25,090 bases of DNA from the NCBI GenBank assembly GCA_001803565.1, contig MHDQ01000136.1, forward strand, positions 1-25,090, written 5' to 3'. This document shows, piece after piece, positions 1 to 8,223 of the stretch (position 1 is its first letter; each line of letters begins with the position of its first letter). The notes under the pieces were generated by a model that was given only the letters and a program-made list of their open reading frames with translations, was not told where the DNA came from and did not search any database. Both the position numbers and the translations under genes were made by a program. The stretch comes from Nitrospinae bacterium RIFCSPLOWO2_12_FULL_45_22. Its GTDB lineage: Bacteria; 2-12-FULL-45-22.

Positions 1-1
1 A

Positions 2-73
2 GTATACCATAAAGGAAAGATAGGGGTCAATGAGCAGGAAATTCCGGTAAAAAATCTCCTTGACATCCCTTAG
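2..73 (+). CDS. C-terminal end of an unidentified protein (partial)
   Basis: An open frame enters from the left edge and ends at TAG 71-73. Its 23 visible residues end in PVKNLLDIP and have ordinary protein-like composition (basic, with a hydrophobic tail). There is no start in the window, so this would be the tail of a gene reading into the region on the same strand as the hydrolase that follows. The product cannot be identified from so short a stretch. A TTGACA at 60-65 with a TATAAA 15 bases later lies at the end of this frame. It could be a promoter for the next gene, but the spacing is short. Confidence 0.35.
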   Translation, partial: VYHKGKIGVNEQEIPVKNLLDIP

Positions 74-103
74 TCTTACTTATAAAGTGTAATAAAAAAT
101 GAA

Positions 104-288
104 GTAACAGTTTAGCCAAATAAAGTTTTATAAATATTTGCCACAGATACTACGCGAAACGTAAAGCGTAGAGTGTAAAGCTTAAAACTGAGGTAATTTA
201 TTCCTTAGTTTTGCACTTTGTGCTTTAAGCCTTACACTTTCTGTAAGGCCATCCGTGGCTAAAGTTCTAATTTTGGCTAAACAGTTAC
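104..288. repeat. Long imperfect palindrome (MITE-like), family A copy 1
   Basis: The outer arms GTAACAGTTTAGCCAAA (104-120) and TTTGGCTAAACAGTTAC (272-288) are inverted repeats with one mismatch. Inside them, GCCACAGAT pairs with ATCCGTGGC, and GTGTAAAGCTTAAA with TTTAAGCCTTACAC, each with one mismatch; AAAACTGAGG pairs with CCTTAGTTTT through a G-T wobble. Almost the whole element can therefore fold into one long hairpin. It has no ORF. Part of it recurs at 17737-17848. It fills the gap before the hydrolase gene and could act as an RNA hairpin at its 5' end. Confidence 0.8.
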
Positions 289-307
289 AAAATGAAGGGT
301 TATTAAT

Positions 308-949
308 ATGGGCCGGGAAGTAACGGATAATGGATTAATCTTGAGGATATTGCCTCTGGGTATATACCAGGTAAATAGTTATCTCCTGATCTGTAAAGAT
401 ACCAAAGAAGCTGTCCTGGTAGACCCGGGAGAGGCGGCCGCTGAGATCCTGAAGGCCGGCGCTGGATTCTCGATAAAATTTATCCTTATTACCCATGGCC
501 ATTTCGATCATGTCCAGGCCCTCTCCCAGGTTAAAAAGACCCTCAAGATCCCAGTAGCCGCCCATCCTTTAGATCAAAGCCGCATTCCAGTCCCGATTGA
601 CTACCCATTAGCTGAAGGGGACAATTTGAGCTTTGGTAAGTTAAAAGGGAGAGTGTTTCATACCCCGGGGCATACCCCAGGGAGCATCTGCCTCCTGGTA
701 AACAAGACCCTTATTGCAGGCGATACCCTATTCCCGGGGGGGCCGGGCAAGACCGGTAGCCCTGATGCCTTTCAACAAATTGTCCGGGGCATAGAAGAGA
801 AGATTTATACCCTGACGGATGATACGGTTGTCTATCCAGGGCATGGACAAGAAACCACCATTGGTCAATCCCGGAAGGAATATAAAGTCTTTTGCCAAAA
901 GACGCATCCCAAGCCGGTATGTGGCGATGTCTTATGGCTCTCTCCCTAG
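308..949 (+). CDS. MBL-fold hydrolase, glyoxalase II (GloB/YcbL)-like
   Basis: This is a 213-residue single-domain metallo-beta-lactamase-fold protein, probably a cytoplasmic thioesterase of the glyoxalase II type. The metal ligands are visible: the HxHxDH motif as THGHFDH (H63, H65, D67, H68), HTPGHT (H122), AGDTLF (D139) and YPGHG (H179). The length fits the short YcbL/GloB-like group that lacks the C-terminal substrate-binding helices of true GloB. The exact substrate (hydroxyacyl-glutathione, another thiol ester, or other) cannot be told. The ATG at 308 has a modest site, GAAGGG, eight bases upstream. It stands alone after a palindromic repeat and is followed by a possible terminator. A second, unrelated-length MBL gene lies 400 bases downstream. 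Confidence 0.85.
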   Translation: MGREVTDNGLILRILPLGIYQVNSYLLICKDTKEAVLVDPGEAAAEILKAGAGFSIKFILITHGHFDHVQALSQVKKTLKIPVAAHPLDQSRIPVPIDYPLAEGDNLSFGKLKGRVFHTPGHTPGSICLLVNKTLIAGDTLFPGGPGKTGSPDAFQQIVRGIEEKIYTLTDDTVVYPGHGQETTIGQSRKEYKVFCQKTHPKPVCGDVLWLSP

Positions 950-953
950 GGAC

Positions 954-1002
954 AAACTAGCGGGACTGAGAATATGCCGCTTTATCGCTAATTAGTTTTT
1001 CT
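954..1002 (+). terminator. Possible rho-independent terminator after the MBL gene
   Basis: AAACTAGCG (954-962) can pair with CGC and TAGTTT in 986-997, with a TAAT bulge. The right arm runs straight into TTTTTCTT. The stem is imperfect, so this is a tentative call. Confidence 0.35.
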
Positions 1003-1074
1003 TAACCCCGCACTTTTATATCTATACCCTCAAGCCCTGCCCTAAGCTATCCATTAGGGGGGAGGGGATGTTTT

Positions 1075-1308
1075 ATGGCCATCTCAGCATATGTATTTAT
1101 TGAGGCTTGTCCAGGTAAAGCCCAGGAAGCCAGAAATGGTATAACTAGAATCTCAGGGGTTAAGGAGGCCCATCTGGTAACTGGCCCCTACGATATTGTG
1201 GTATTAGTAGAGGCGCCAGATATAAAGTCCCTGGGAACATTAGTGATCAGTCAAATCCAGGCAGTGGGAGGGGTGAATAAAACCCTAACCAGTGTAGTGG
1301 CGGAATAG
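1075..1308 (+). CDS. Stand-alone Lrp/AsnC-type ligand-binding (RAM) domain protein
   Basis: This 77-residue protein is made only of the beta-alpha-beta-beta-alpha-beta effector domain of Lrp/AsnC regulators (AsnC_trans_reg, PF01037). Visible family features are the opening strand AYVFIEACPG, the segment ISGVKEAHLVTGPYDIVVLVEA and the closing TLTSVV. There is no helix-turn-helix DNA-binding domain. Stand-alone RAM proteins usually form dimers or rings and bind amino acids. A partner or role cannot be deduced here. The start has a very strong purine-rich site (GGGGGGAGGGG) a few bases before ATG 1075. It lies 36 bases before the next gene and is probably co-transcribed with it. Confidence 0.85.
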   Translation: MAISAYVFIEACPGKAQEARNGITRISGVKEAHLVTGPYDIVVLVEAPDIKSLGTLVISQIQAVGGVNKTLTSVVAE

Positions 1309-1344
1309 AGTGAAGGCTTTGGGCAGGACTTGAGGGGAAAGGTT

Positions 1345-2340
1345 ATGGAAGAAGAGTTAATCCAAAGAGGTATTCACTTAATCCCAGTTTACTCTCCTTT
1401 TCCTCTAGGGAGTATCAATGCCTACCTTTTAGCTCATGAGCCCCTAACTCTCATTGATTGCGGGCCTAACCTGCCTCAATCGCTCTCCAGCTTAGAAAAT
1501 GGTCTGGCTGAGGCAGGTTTCTCTCTGGGAGATATCCAGCGGGTCATAATAACCCATGAGCACCCGGATCATTATGGCCTGGTCAGGACCGTGGTAGAAA
1601 GCTCCGGGGCAAAGGTCTATTGTCATTACCGGATCAAAGCCATGATAGAGGATTTCTCATCCCAGCGAGAAAAGCGCCGGGAGGCATATCTGAGCTTCTT
1701 GGAAGAATCCGGGGTCCCAGAAACAGCAATAGAGTATGTCCGGAAAGATACTGAAAAACCTGCGGGGCTAAGGAGTGAGACTGCCGTAGACGTCCCTTTA
1801 CAGGATGGTGATATTATTCCCTGCAACAAGGCATCTCTCCAAGTCTTCCATACCCCAGGCCATTCCCTGGGCAGTATCTGCCTCTATTGCGAGCAGGAGC
1901 AAATCCTTTTTACTGGAGATCATCTTCTCAAGACTATAACCTCCAACCCCATGATTGAAATACCTGTCGGAGACTCCCAGGGTGATTATACCAGTCTAAT
2001 AGATTATCTTGTCTCGTTAGAGAAGATCAGACAACTAGATATAACCCTGGCCTTACCGGCTCATGGGGACCTTATCTCTGATCATCGCCAACTGATAGAT
2101 AGCTTGATAAACCACCACCAGCAAAGGAAAGATCAGATTACCCAACTGATATCTCAGGAAGAATTAACCGCCTATGAGATATCCCGAAAACTATTTGGGG
2201 ATTTGCATCCCTTAGCGGTATTTCTCGGTATCTCGGAAGTGCTGGCCCACCTGGAACTATTACAACGGGAACAAAAGCTCTATTCAGCAAAAAAGGGCGC
2301 CATTACTTATTACCGCTTATTATCTAAATTGATTCCATAG
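1345..2340 (+). CDS. MBL-fold hydrolase with C-terminal winged helix (LACTB2-like)
   Basis: From ATG 1345 the protein has 331 residues. I prefer this start over the in-frame TTG at 1330 because GAGGGG lies seven bases before the ATG. The N-terminal MBL domain has THEHPDH (H71, H73, D75, H76), FHTPGHSLGS, TGDH and PAHGD. An insertion of about 60 residues follows the first motif. The last 75 residues (RKDQITQLI to AITYYRLL) look like the winged-helix domain that follows the MBL fold in LACTB2-like proteins (BLACT_WH). Human LACTB2 is a single-stranded RNA endonuclease, but bacterial relatives are mostly unassigned, so hydrolase is as far as the sequence allows. The gene follows the RAM-domain gene closely and is followed by a palindromic repeat. 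Confidence 0.85.
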   Translation: MEEELIQRGIHLIPVYSPFPLGSINAYLLAHEPLTLIDCGPNLPQSLSSLENGLAEAGFSLGDIQRVIITHEHPDHYGLVRTVVESSGAKVYCHYRIKAMIEDFSSQREKRREAYLSFLEESGVPETAIEYVRKDTEKPAGLRSETAVDVPLQDGDIIPCNKASLQVFHTPGHSLGSICLYCEQEQILFTGDHLLKTITSNPMIEIPVGDSQGDYTSLIDYLVSLEKIRQLDITLALPAHGDLISDHRQLIDSLINHHQQRKDQITQLISQEELTAYEISRKLFGDLHPLAVFLGISEVLAHLELLQREQKLYSAKKGAITYYRLLSKLIP

Positions 2341-2353
2341 GAATTTCCATTTT

Positions 2354-2504
2354 GGACGCAGATGGACGCAGATTATCCTGCTTGGGAATACAGAAGTCAG
2401 AATTCAGAAGTCAGTATGAACGGGACAAACAACTTCTCTTCTGCATTCTGACTCCTGACTACTGAATTCTAGTTATCTGCGCAAATCAGCGGAAATCTGC
2501 GTCC
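2354..2504. repeat. Palindromic repeat family B, copy 1
   Basis: This 151-base element begins GGACGCAGAT and ends ATCTGCGTCC, a perfect 10-base terminal inverted repeat. Internal words (CAGAAGTCAGAATTCAG against CTGACTACTGAATTCT) also pair, so it can form a long imperfect hairpin. A nearly identical copy lies in opposite orientation at 10253-10401. There is no ORF. It separates the MBL gene from hisA and leaves only about 20 bases for hisA start signals. Confidence 0.9.
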
Positions 2505-2525
2505 TATTATAGTATAGTAAGGAAT

Positions 2526-3254
2526 ATGGAGATTATTCCCGCAGTTGATATAAAAGGGGGCAAATGCGTGCGCTTGAGGCAGGGAGAGCGTTTCCAGGAG
2601 ATAATTTATGCCGAGAACCCGGTCTTGATGGCGCAAAGGTGGGAAGATATAGGGGCTAAGCTCCTGCATATTGTAGACCTCGATGGGGCCTGGGCGGGTA
2701 AGCCCCAGAATCTCTCTGTTATTCAAGGGATCATGTCGGCCGTAAATATACCGCTGCAGGTAGGAGGAGGTATCAGAGATTCCCTGGCGATAGAAAGATA
2801 TTTAGACCTGGGTATTGAAAGAGTTATCCTTGGCTCTAGTGCCTTAAAAAATCCCCACTTTGTAGAAGAATCCTGCGAGAGGTACCCAGACAAGATCCTT
2901 TTGGGCATTGATACTAGAAAAGGCTATGTGGCCTATGATGGTTGGGAAAGGGTTTCAGAAAGGAAGGCCATTGATGTAGCGCGACAATTTCAAGGGTTAA
3001 GTTTAAGGGCCTTTATTTTCACTGATATCTATCGAGATGGGATGCTAAAAGGCCCTAATATCGAAGCTATAGAGGAATTTGCCAGGGAAGTGAATAAACC
3101 CATCCTGGCGGCTGGTGGGATAAAGAATTTAGAAGATATCCTGAGGCTCATGAGGTTAGAAGGTCTTGGGTTGGAAGGAATTATAATCGGGCGGGCCTTA
3201 TATGAAGGCACCCTGGATTTAAAAGAAGCCCTGGAGAAAATTAATGTTAGCTAA
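2526..3254 (+). CDS. hisA: HisA, ProFAR isomerase (histidine biosynthesis)
   Basis: The protein has 242 residues, the normal length for 1-(5-phosphoribosyl)-5-[(5-phosphoribosylamino)methylideneamino]imidazole-4-carboxamide isomerase, which catalyses an Amadori rearrangement in histidine synthesis. It is a (beta/alpha)8 barrel. The N-terminal [16 protein letters not shown] carries catalytic D8, and GIDTRKG carries the second aspartate, D129. The two phosphate-binding half-barrel signatures are LQVGGGIRD and ILAAGGIKN, with [13 protein letters not shown] between them. The ATG at 2526 has AAGGA just upstream. It overlaps hisF by 11 bases, so translation is probably coupled. The remaining his genes, including hisH, are not in this window. 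Confidence 0.96.
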   Translation: MEIIPAVDIKGGKCVRLRQGERFQEIIYAENPVLMAQRWEDIGAKLLHIVDLDGAWAGKPQNLSVIQGIMSAVNIPLQVGGGIRDSLAIERYLDLGIERVILGSSALKNPHFVEESCERYPDKILLGIDTRKGYVAYDGWERVSERKAIDVARQFQGLSLRAFIFTDIYRDGMLKGPNIEAIEEFAREVNKPILAAGGIKNLEDILRLMRLEGLGLEGIIIGRALYEGTLDLKEALEKINVS

Positions 3255-3999
3255 ACGGATAATACCATGTTTAGACGTGAAAGATGGTAAGGTAGTAAAG
3301 GGGGTGAATTTCCTTAATCTGAGGGATGCTGGTGATCCAGTGGAAGCGGCGGCATATTATGATGGGCAGGGCGCTGATGAATTGACTTTTTTGGATATTA
3401 CGGCTTCCCATGAAAACCGGCGGTTCATACTGGAAGTGATTGAAAGAACAGCCGAGAAGGTCTTTATGCCCTTGACAGTAGGTGGTGGTGTGAGGGGATC
3501 AGAGGATATCCGGCTACTTTTGAAGGCCGGGGCGGATAAAGTAACTATCAATACTGCTGCAATAAAAAACCCGCAGTTCTTAGCTCAAGCGGCCGAGCGC
3601 TTTGGCAGCCAATGCATTGTATGTGCTATTGATGCCAAGAGGAGGGGAGAAGGCTGGGAGGTTTATACCCATGGCGGTAGGATACCTACCGGCGTAGATG
3701 CCTTAGCCTGGGCTAAGCAGGTGGAAGCGCTTGGAGCAGGCGAGATGCTCCTTACCAGCATGGATCGGGATGGGACTAAACTGGGTTATGACCTGGAACT
3801 TTTGAGTCGGGTCTCGCAACTAGTATCTATACCGGTTATTGCTTCTGGTGGAGCGGGTACTCTAGAACACCTTTACCAGGGTCTGACTCAGGGGAAGGCC
3901 GATGCGGTATTAGTAGCCTCTATCTTCCACTACAAGGAATATACTATCCCTCTTGCTAAGGAGTATCTAAAAGAAAGGGGAGTAGCAGTAAGGTTGTAA
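3244..3999 (+). CDS. hisF: HisF, cyclase subunit of imidazole glycerol phosphate synthase
   Basis: The protein has 251 residues, typical for HisF. This barrel uses ammonia made by the HisH glutaminase to convert PRFAR into imidazole glycerol phosphate and AICAR. The opening [19 protein letters not shown] contains catalytic D11, and VCAIDAKR contains D129. The phosphate-binding motifs LTVGGGVR and IASGGAGT and the segment [14 protein letters not shown] are all intact. The start codon lies inside the end of hisA (11-base overlap). HisH must be encoded elsewhere. The gene is followed by about 35 bases before a new promoter, so the hisAF unit probably ends here. Confidence 0.97.
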   Translation: MLAKRIIPCLDVKDGKVVKGVNFLNLRDAGDPVEAAAYYDGQGADELTFLDITASHENRRFILEVIERTAEKVFMPLTVGGGVRGSEDIRLLLKAGADKVTINTAAIKNPQFLAQAAERFGSQCIVCAIDAKRRGEGWEVYTHGGRIPTGVDALAWAKQVEALGAGEMLLTSMDRDGTKLGYDLELLSRVSQLVSIPVIASGGAGTLEHLYQGLTQGKADAVLVASIFHYKEYTIPLAKEYLKERGVAVRL

Positions 4000-4036
4000 T
4001 CCCAGCCCGCAATACATCATTTTTTATTACCCTCCC

Positions 4037-4064
4037 TTGACAACTATTCTAAAGAAAATATAAT
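4037..4064 (+). promoter_or_regulatory. Consensus sigma-70 promoter for rpsU-dnaG-rpoD
   Basis: A perfect -35 hexamer TTGACA (4037-4042) is followed after 16 bases by a perfect -10 hexamer TATAAT (4059-4064). Transcription should start near 4071, giving a leader of about 70 bases before rpsU. Its position directly before the macromolecular synthesis operon fits a strong housekeeping promoter read by the RpoD encoded in the same operon. Confidence 0.85.
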
Positions 4065-4121
4065 TAGGACATTTAGGTTTTTAAACGCCGGAGAAAAACA
4101 ATACTAAGGAGGAGAGAATAT

Positions 4122-4163
4122 ATGATTGCGGAGGGGGGGGTACATGCCAGGCATCAAGATTAG
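4122..4163 (+). other. 13-codon upstream ORF overlapping the rpsU start
   Basis: ATG 4122 lies eight bases after a perfect ribosome site AAGGAGG (4107-4113) and opens a 13-codon frame that ends at TAG 4161-4163, across the rpsU start. A run of eight G (4133-4140) lies inside it. With one G fewer, this ATG would be in frame with rpsU. It may be a translational-coupling leader, or the trace of a homopolymer length error or variation. Confidence 0.4.
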
Positions 4164-4332
4164 GGAGAATGAACCCTTTGAAACTGCCTTAAGAAGGTTT
4201 AAAAAGCAGTGTGAACGATCTGGCGTTTTAGCTGAAGTCCGGAAACGAGAACATTATGAAAAGCCAAGTACCAAACGTAAGCGAAAGCTCTTGGTAGCCA
4301 AGAAAAAGACTAATCGCTTACCGCGTTACTAG
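4144..4332 (+). CDS. rpsU: Ribosomal protein bS21
   Basis: From ATG 4144 the protein has 62 residues and opens [20 protein letters not shown], a clear bS21 signature. REHYEKPS and a lysine/arginine-rich tail ([13 protein letters not shown]) follow. bS21 sits in the 30S subunit near the anti-Shine-Dalgarno helix and helps initiation. I chose 4144 because family members begin at this methionine and GGAGG (4130-4134) lies nine bases upstream. A longer frame from TTG 4126 would add six residues. The gene is first in the classical order rpsU-dnaG-rpoD behind a consensus promoter. See the G-run and upstream ORF for an odd feature of the start. Confidence 0.95.
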   Translation: MPGIKIRENEPFETALRRFKKQCERSGVLAEVRKREHYEKPSTKRKRKLLVAKKKTNRLPRY

Positions 4333-4455
4333 GAATTTCTTCCTTATTATCCCCTTAATCTGTTTAATCTTTCTTTTTTCCTGGGAAGGAAACATCCCGG
4401 TTCAAAAACCTTAACCGCTATCCCTTAAATATCTCAAAAAAGAGGTTAGTGATGG

Positions 4456-6258
4456 ATGGGGATGGCCTGGAGGAGGGTCTTGACCAGGGTAATCGAAGAT
4501 AGACTCCTTGATGAAATAAGGCAAAGAAGTAATATCGTAGAAATTATTTCAGGCTACGTTACCCCACAACCTAGTGGAAGAAATTATAAAGCCCTATGTC
4601 CTTTCCATAGCGAAAAAACCCCATCCTTAATCATAAATCCAGAGCGAGAGATTTTCCATTGCTTCGGCTGTGGAGCAGGAGGCAATGTCTTCAATTTTAT
4701 TATGAAAATAGAGCGTCTCTCTTTCCCGGAAACGGTAAAATTTTTAGCAGAAAAACAGGGTATTAAATTACCTCAATTTAGCCCACCAAGGGTAGACGAA
4801 GGTAAAAGAGAGAGGTTTTATACTATTAACCAACTAGCAGTTGATTTCTTCAAGAGGCAATTATGGAGTTCCCCGGGAGGAGAAAAAGGCAGGGCATATT
4901 TGCAAGGACGAGGGCTTACTACCGATACTATAAAGCTATTCCAGTTGGGTTATGCAGGAGAAGGATGGGATAATTTCACGAAACACATTACCCGGCAGGG
5001 TATTCCCTTAGAGATGGCTGTGGGAGCCGGACTAATCAACAAATCCGATGGCGATAGATATTATGATTTATTTCGCAATCGGGTTATTTTCCCTATATCC
5101 GACATCACTGGCAGGTTTATTGGCTTTGGCGGGCGATGGATTGGTGATGCCGAAGCGAAATATCCTAAATATATAAATTCTCCTGAGACCTTGATTTATA
5201 AAAAAAGTAATAACCTTTATGGCTTAAATTTGGCTAGAGAGGCTATCAGGAAGGAGGGGCATGTCTTTGTAGTAGAAGGTTATTTTGATCTGATTACCCT
5301 GGTCCAAAATAGCATATCTAACGTGGTAGCCAGTCTAGGAACGGCCCTCACTCAGGAGCAGTTAAAGATTTTAAGGCGATATACTAATAATGTAATCCTG
5401 GTATTTGATGGTGATACTGCCGGGAGAGCGGCAATAGTAAAAAAGGCGGAGTCTATTTTAGAGAGTAATTTATGGGTGAAAGTCTTACCCTTACCCTCCG
5501 GAGACGATCCTGATTCTTTTATGAGGAGGTATGGCCAGGAAACTTTTTTGGCCGAAAAGGACAAGGCCTTGCCTTATATGGAATATTTAATTAATATTAT
5601 CCTGGAAGAAAAAGGCTATTCCTCCTTAGAACGAAAGCTTGGATCGCTAGATACTTTGCTGCCTTTGCTGAGCAAAGTAACCAATCAAGTGGAACAGATG
5701 GCCTACCTCTCTTGCATAGCTGATAAGATCAAAATACCACCAACAACCTTATTGGCAGAACTAAAGAAAAGGACCCTAAAACCCCAGGTTGCTAAGGGGA
5801 GTCAGAACAATATTGTTTCCGGGACGTTAAAGCCAGATAAACAAGTCTATGCTGAGCAGGAATTGATTCTATTAGCCTTAAAAGATGAGGAGATGTTATC
5901 TCGGATACACCAAGCCCTTTGCCCAGATAACTTCAAAGATCCGGACATGCGCGAGATTATCCTGGCATTACTAAAAGGTTTTCAGGAAGGGCATCGAAAA
6001 CAAAAGCTATGGAATAATGCTATGGAAGCTTTACTACTGGAGAGACAGAAGTCTTTACTCTCCCAGTTCCTGATTGATGACAGAGAGTATGATGATAAAG
6101 AGAAGGCATTAGAGGATTGCCTTAAGATAATTAACCAACGAGGGTTATCCAGAGCTAATGCCACGGTACTAGAAAATGTTTATCGGGAGGCGATTCTTAG
6201 CGAGCAGTATGATAAGTATGACGAATTACAGAGAAAATATATAGAGCACTTTCGTTAA
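4456..6258 (+). CDS. dnaG: DNA primase DnaG
   Basis: The protein has 600 residues, the usual length. DnaG makes RNA primers at the replication fork with the DnaB helicase. The N-terminal CHC2 zinc domain is complete (C48, H51, C69, C72 in CPFHSEKTPS and FHCFGCG). The catalytic core follows, with the motif YDLFRNRVIFPI and the TOPRIM domain: VVEGYFD with E274, and VFDGDTAGRAA with D318 and D320. The weakly conserved last 150 residues are helical and would be the DnaB-binding domain. The start is ATG 4456, with AGAGG ten bases upstream; an in-frame ATG at 4462 is possible. About 120 bases separate it from rpsU without a clear terminator, and rpoD follows 15 bases after its stop. Confidence 0.97.
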   Translation: MGMAWRRVLTRVIEDRLLDEIRQRSNIVEIISGYVTPQPSGRNYKALCPFHSEKTPSLIINPEREIFHCFGCGAGGNVFNFIMKIERLSFPETVKFLAEKQGIKLPQFSPPRVDEGKRERFYTINQLAVDFFKRQLWSSPGGEKGRAYLQGRGLTTDTIKLFQLGYAGEGWDNFTKHITRQGIPLEMAVGAGLINKSDGDRYYDLFRNRVIFPISDITGRFIGFGGRWIGDAEAKYPKYINSPETLIYKKSNNLYGLNLAREAIRKEGHVFVVEGYFDLITLVQNSISNVVASLGTALTQEQLKILRRYTNNVILVFDGDTAGRAAIVKKAESILESNLWVKVLPLPSGDDPDSFMRRYGQETFLAEKDKALPYMEYLINIILEEKGYSSLERKLGSLDTLLPLLSKVTNQVEQMAYLSCIADKIKIPPTTLLAELKKRTLKPQVAKGSQNNIVSGTLKPDKQVYAEQELILLALKDEEMLSRIHQALCPDNFKDPDMREIILALLKGFQEGHRKQKLWNNAMEALLLERQKSLLSQFLIDDREYDDKEKALEDCLKIINQRGLSRANATVLENVYREAILSEQYDKYDELQRKYIEHFR

Positions 6259-6273
6259 GAGGAGTTAAGGCCT

Positions 6274-8055
6274 ATGGGGAGAAGAGGGGAAAATAAACAA
6301 TTTAACCGATTAATACTCTCAAAAAAGGCCATGGGGGAGTTGACCTATGTTACTGGGAAAGACTTTCTGCCTCATGATCCAGTATCATCTAAACAGATGG
6401 ATGATATTATAATGTTCTTAAATGCTGAAGATATAAGCATACTTGATGGGCAAGAGGAGAGGAGAGACGGTCTTCCGCGAGAGAAAGAAAAGGGAAAAAT
6501 TACCCTCCAAAATGACAAGATGCGGTCTCTGTATGGGGAGGAAGGGGATGGAAAGACGGATGACCCAGTAAGAATGTATTTAAGAGAGATGGGTTCTATC
6601 CCTTTGCTTAGCCGCACCGGAGAAATAGAAATAGCCAAGAAGATAGAAGAGGGGAAAAGTCAAATTATCCAGGCGATTATTGATACACCAATTACTACTA
6701 GAGAGATATGCCTGCTAGTGGAAAATATGAAGACCAATCAGATAGAGATAAGGGATTTTCTTGCCTTAGAAGAGATGGACGAGGATAGTAAGGAGAGGCG
6801 AGAAGAGGCATTTCAAAACGTCGGGCGGAGCAAGCTCTTGAAGGTTATAAAAAAGATAGAATCCGAAAATAAGAAATTAGAATTGATTAAAAAAGAACTG
6901 GAGAGAGGGAACCTCTCTGCTCCAAAGAGGGAGGAATTCCTCACTACGCAAAACAAGATAATAACTAAGATTACTAAATTGCTTAAGAACTTGAGCCTAA
7001 ATCAAGCCCTGATAGCGCGGGTAATACAGAAAATTGATGGGATGGTAAAAAAGATTGAGATGTACGAGAAGGAAATTGCCCCCTGCCAACAGGCGCTCGG
7101 CCTAAAATTGGAGGAATTGCCTAAGGTTATCCGCCAGATGAAGAAGAGCATTGGCGTCCGCAGGGCTCTCCAGCGGAAGATCGGATGGTCATTAGGGGAC
7201 CTTTTAGAATTTGAGAGGCAGATTCGGAATAATAAGCGGAAAATTAAGCGTATTGAAGCCGAAGCTGATGAATCTAAAGAAAAACTCCTGGAGAGGCTGG
7301 AACAGATTAATGAGGGCCGTTTAAAAGATAAACAGGCAAAGAAAGAATTAGCCGAGGCAAATCTCCGCCTGGTAGTTAGTATAGCAAAAAAGTATATCAA
7401 CCGTGGGTTGCAATTTTTGGATCTTATCCAAGAAGGTAATATGGGGCTAATGAAAGCGGTGGAGAAATTTGAATATAAACGGGGATACAAATTCAGCACC
7501 TATGCTACCTGGTGGATAAGGCAAGCCATTACCCGGGCTATTGCCGATCAAGCCCGCACTATCCGGATCCCGGTTCATATGATAGAAACTATTAACAAAC
7601 TCGTTAGGGCAGCCCGCCAGTTGGTGCAGGAAATGGGCCGGGAACCTACACCCGAAGAGCTGGCAAAAAAAATGGACCTGCCCATAGATAAAGTACGAGT
7701 AATACTTAAGATTGCCAAAGAGCCTATCTCGCTTGAGACACCTATCGGCGAGGAAGGGGATAGTCACCTGTGGGATTTCATTGAGGACAAGAAGATTATA
7801 GGGCCTATAGATTCCGTGGTAAAAGCAAATCTGCAAGAGCAGGCCGCTAAGGTTCTTCAGTCTCTGACCCCCAGAGAGGAAAAGGTTTTAAGAAAACGCT
7901 TCGGAATAGGTATAGATTCCGAGCATACTTTAGAGGAAGTAGGTCAGGACTTCGATGTCACCCGGGAAAGGATCAGGCAGATTGAGGCAAAGGCGTTACG
8001 TAAGTTACGCCATCCCAGCCGGAGTAAGAGGCTCAGGAGTTTTGTAGAGGCTTAA
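6274..8055 (+). CDS. rpoD: Primary sigma factor RpoD (sigma-70)
   Basis: This 593-residue vegetative sigma factor directs RNA polymerase to -35/-10 promoters such as the one at 4037. A region 1.1-like segment lies within residues 10-60 ([27 protein letters not shown] is too long to be chance, with the usual acidic tail). Region 1.2 begins at [12 protein letters not shown] (about 97). A long non-conserved region rich in charged helices spans about 140-345. Regions 2.1-2.4 include [33 protein letters not shown] and [15 protein letters not shown]. Region 3 follows, and region 4.2 ends with [20 protein letters not shown]. All are intact. The ribosome site GAGGAG lies about nine bases before ATG 6274. 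It is the third gene of the macromolecular synthesis operon. Confidence 0.97.
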   Translation: MGRRGENKQFNRLILSKKAMGELTYVTGKDFLPHDPVSSKQMDDIIMFLNAEDISILDGQEERRDGLPREKEKGKITLQNDKMRSLYGEEGDGKTDDPVRMYLREMGSIPLLSRTGEIEIAKKIEEGKSQIIQAIIDTPITTREICLLVENMKTNQIEIRDFLALEEMDEDSKERREEAFQNVGRSKLLKVIKKIESENKKLELIKKELERGNLSAPKREEFLTTQNKIITKITKLLKNLSLNQALIARVIQKIDGMVKKIEMYEKEIAPCQQALGLKLEELPKVIRQMKKSIGVRRALQRKIGWSLGDLLEFERQIRNNKRKIKRIEAEADESKEKLLERLEQINEGRLKDKQAKKELAEANLRLVVSIAKKYINRGLQFLDLIQEGNMGLMKAVEKFEYKRGYKFSTYATWWIRQAITRAIADQARTIRIPVHMIETINKLVRAARQLVQEMGREPTPEELAKKMDLPIDKVRVILKIAKEPISLETPIGEEGDSHLWDFIEDKKIIGPIDSVVKANLQEQAAKVLQSLTPREEKVLRKRFGIGIDSEHTLEEVGQDFDVTRERIRQIEAKALRKLRHPSRSKRLRSFVEA

Positions 8056-8063
8056 ATTATCAG

Positions 8064-8130
8064 AGTATCAGTTGTTAGTGTCAGTGTCAGATAAGCAGAT
8101 AGGTTTTTTCTGACACTAACAACTGATACT
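8064..8130. repeat. Perfect 21-bp inverted repeat between rpoD and the tRNA
   Basis: Bases 8064-8084 and 8110-8130 are perfectly complementary over 21 pairs around a 25-base loop. The right arm begins CTGACACTAACAACTGATAC. It starts nine bases after the rpoD stop, so the transcript would carry a very stable hairpin here. That could terminate or process rpoD mRNA and set the 5' side of the tRNA precursor. The word style (CAGTTGT, GTCAG) matches the other palindromic repeats in this region. Confidence 0.85.
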
Positions 8131-8142
8131 GTTAACTAACAC

Positions 8143-8215
8143 GGGCCCATAGCTCAACTGGCAGAGCCACCGGCTCATAACCGGAAGGTTCCTGGTTCGA
8201 ACCCAGGTGGGCCCA
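8143..8215 (+). tRNA. tRNA with CAT anticodon (Met, or Ile2 if lysidine-modified)
   Basis: A full cloverleaf folds over 73 bases. The acceptor stem is GGGCCCA with TGGGCCC, the D stem GCTC/GAGC, the anticodon stem CCGG/CCGG (with an A-A mismatch at the top) around loop CTCATAA, and the T stem CCTGG/CCAGG around TTCGAAC. The discriminator is A, and CCA is not encoded (CTA follows). The first pair G-C and normal D arm argue against initiator tRNA. Sequence alone does not separate elongator tRNA-Met from tRNA-Ile(k2C34AU). Confidence 0.93.
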
Positions 8216-8223
8216 CTATCTCT

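Noticed and set aside
2354-2504. Possible CRISPR because of repeated CAGAAGTCAG and GACGCAGAT words
   Set aside because: The repeats are short, unevenly spaced and form one palindrome; there are no regular spacers and no cas genes.
7002-7499. Minus-strand frame of 165 codons inside rpoD
   Set aside because: It is antisense to a fully conserved sigma factor; the serine/phenylalanine/isoleucine-rich translation is typical of a shadow frame.
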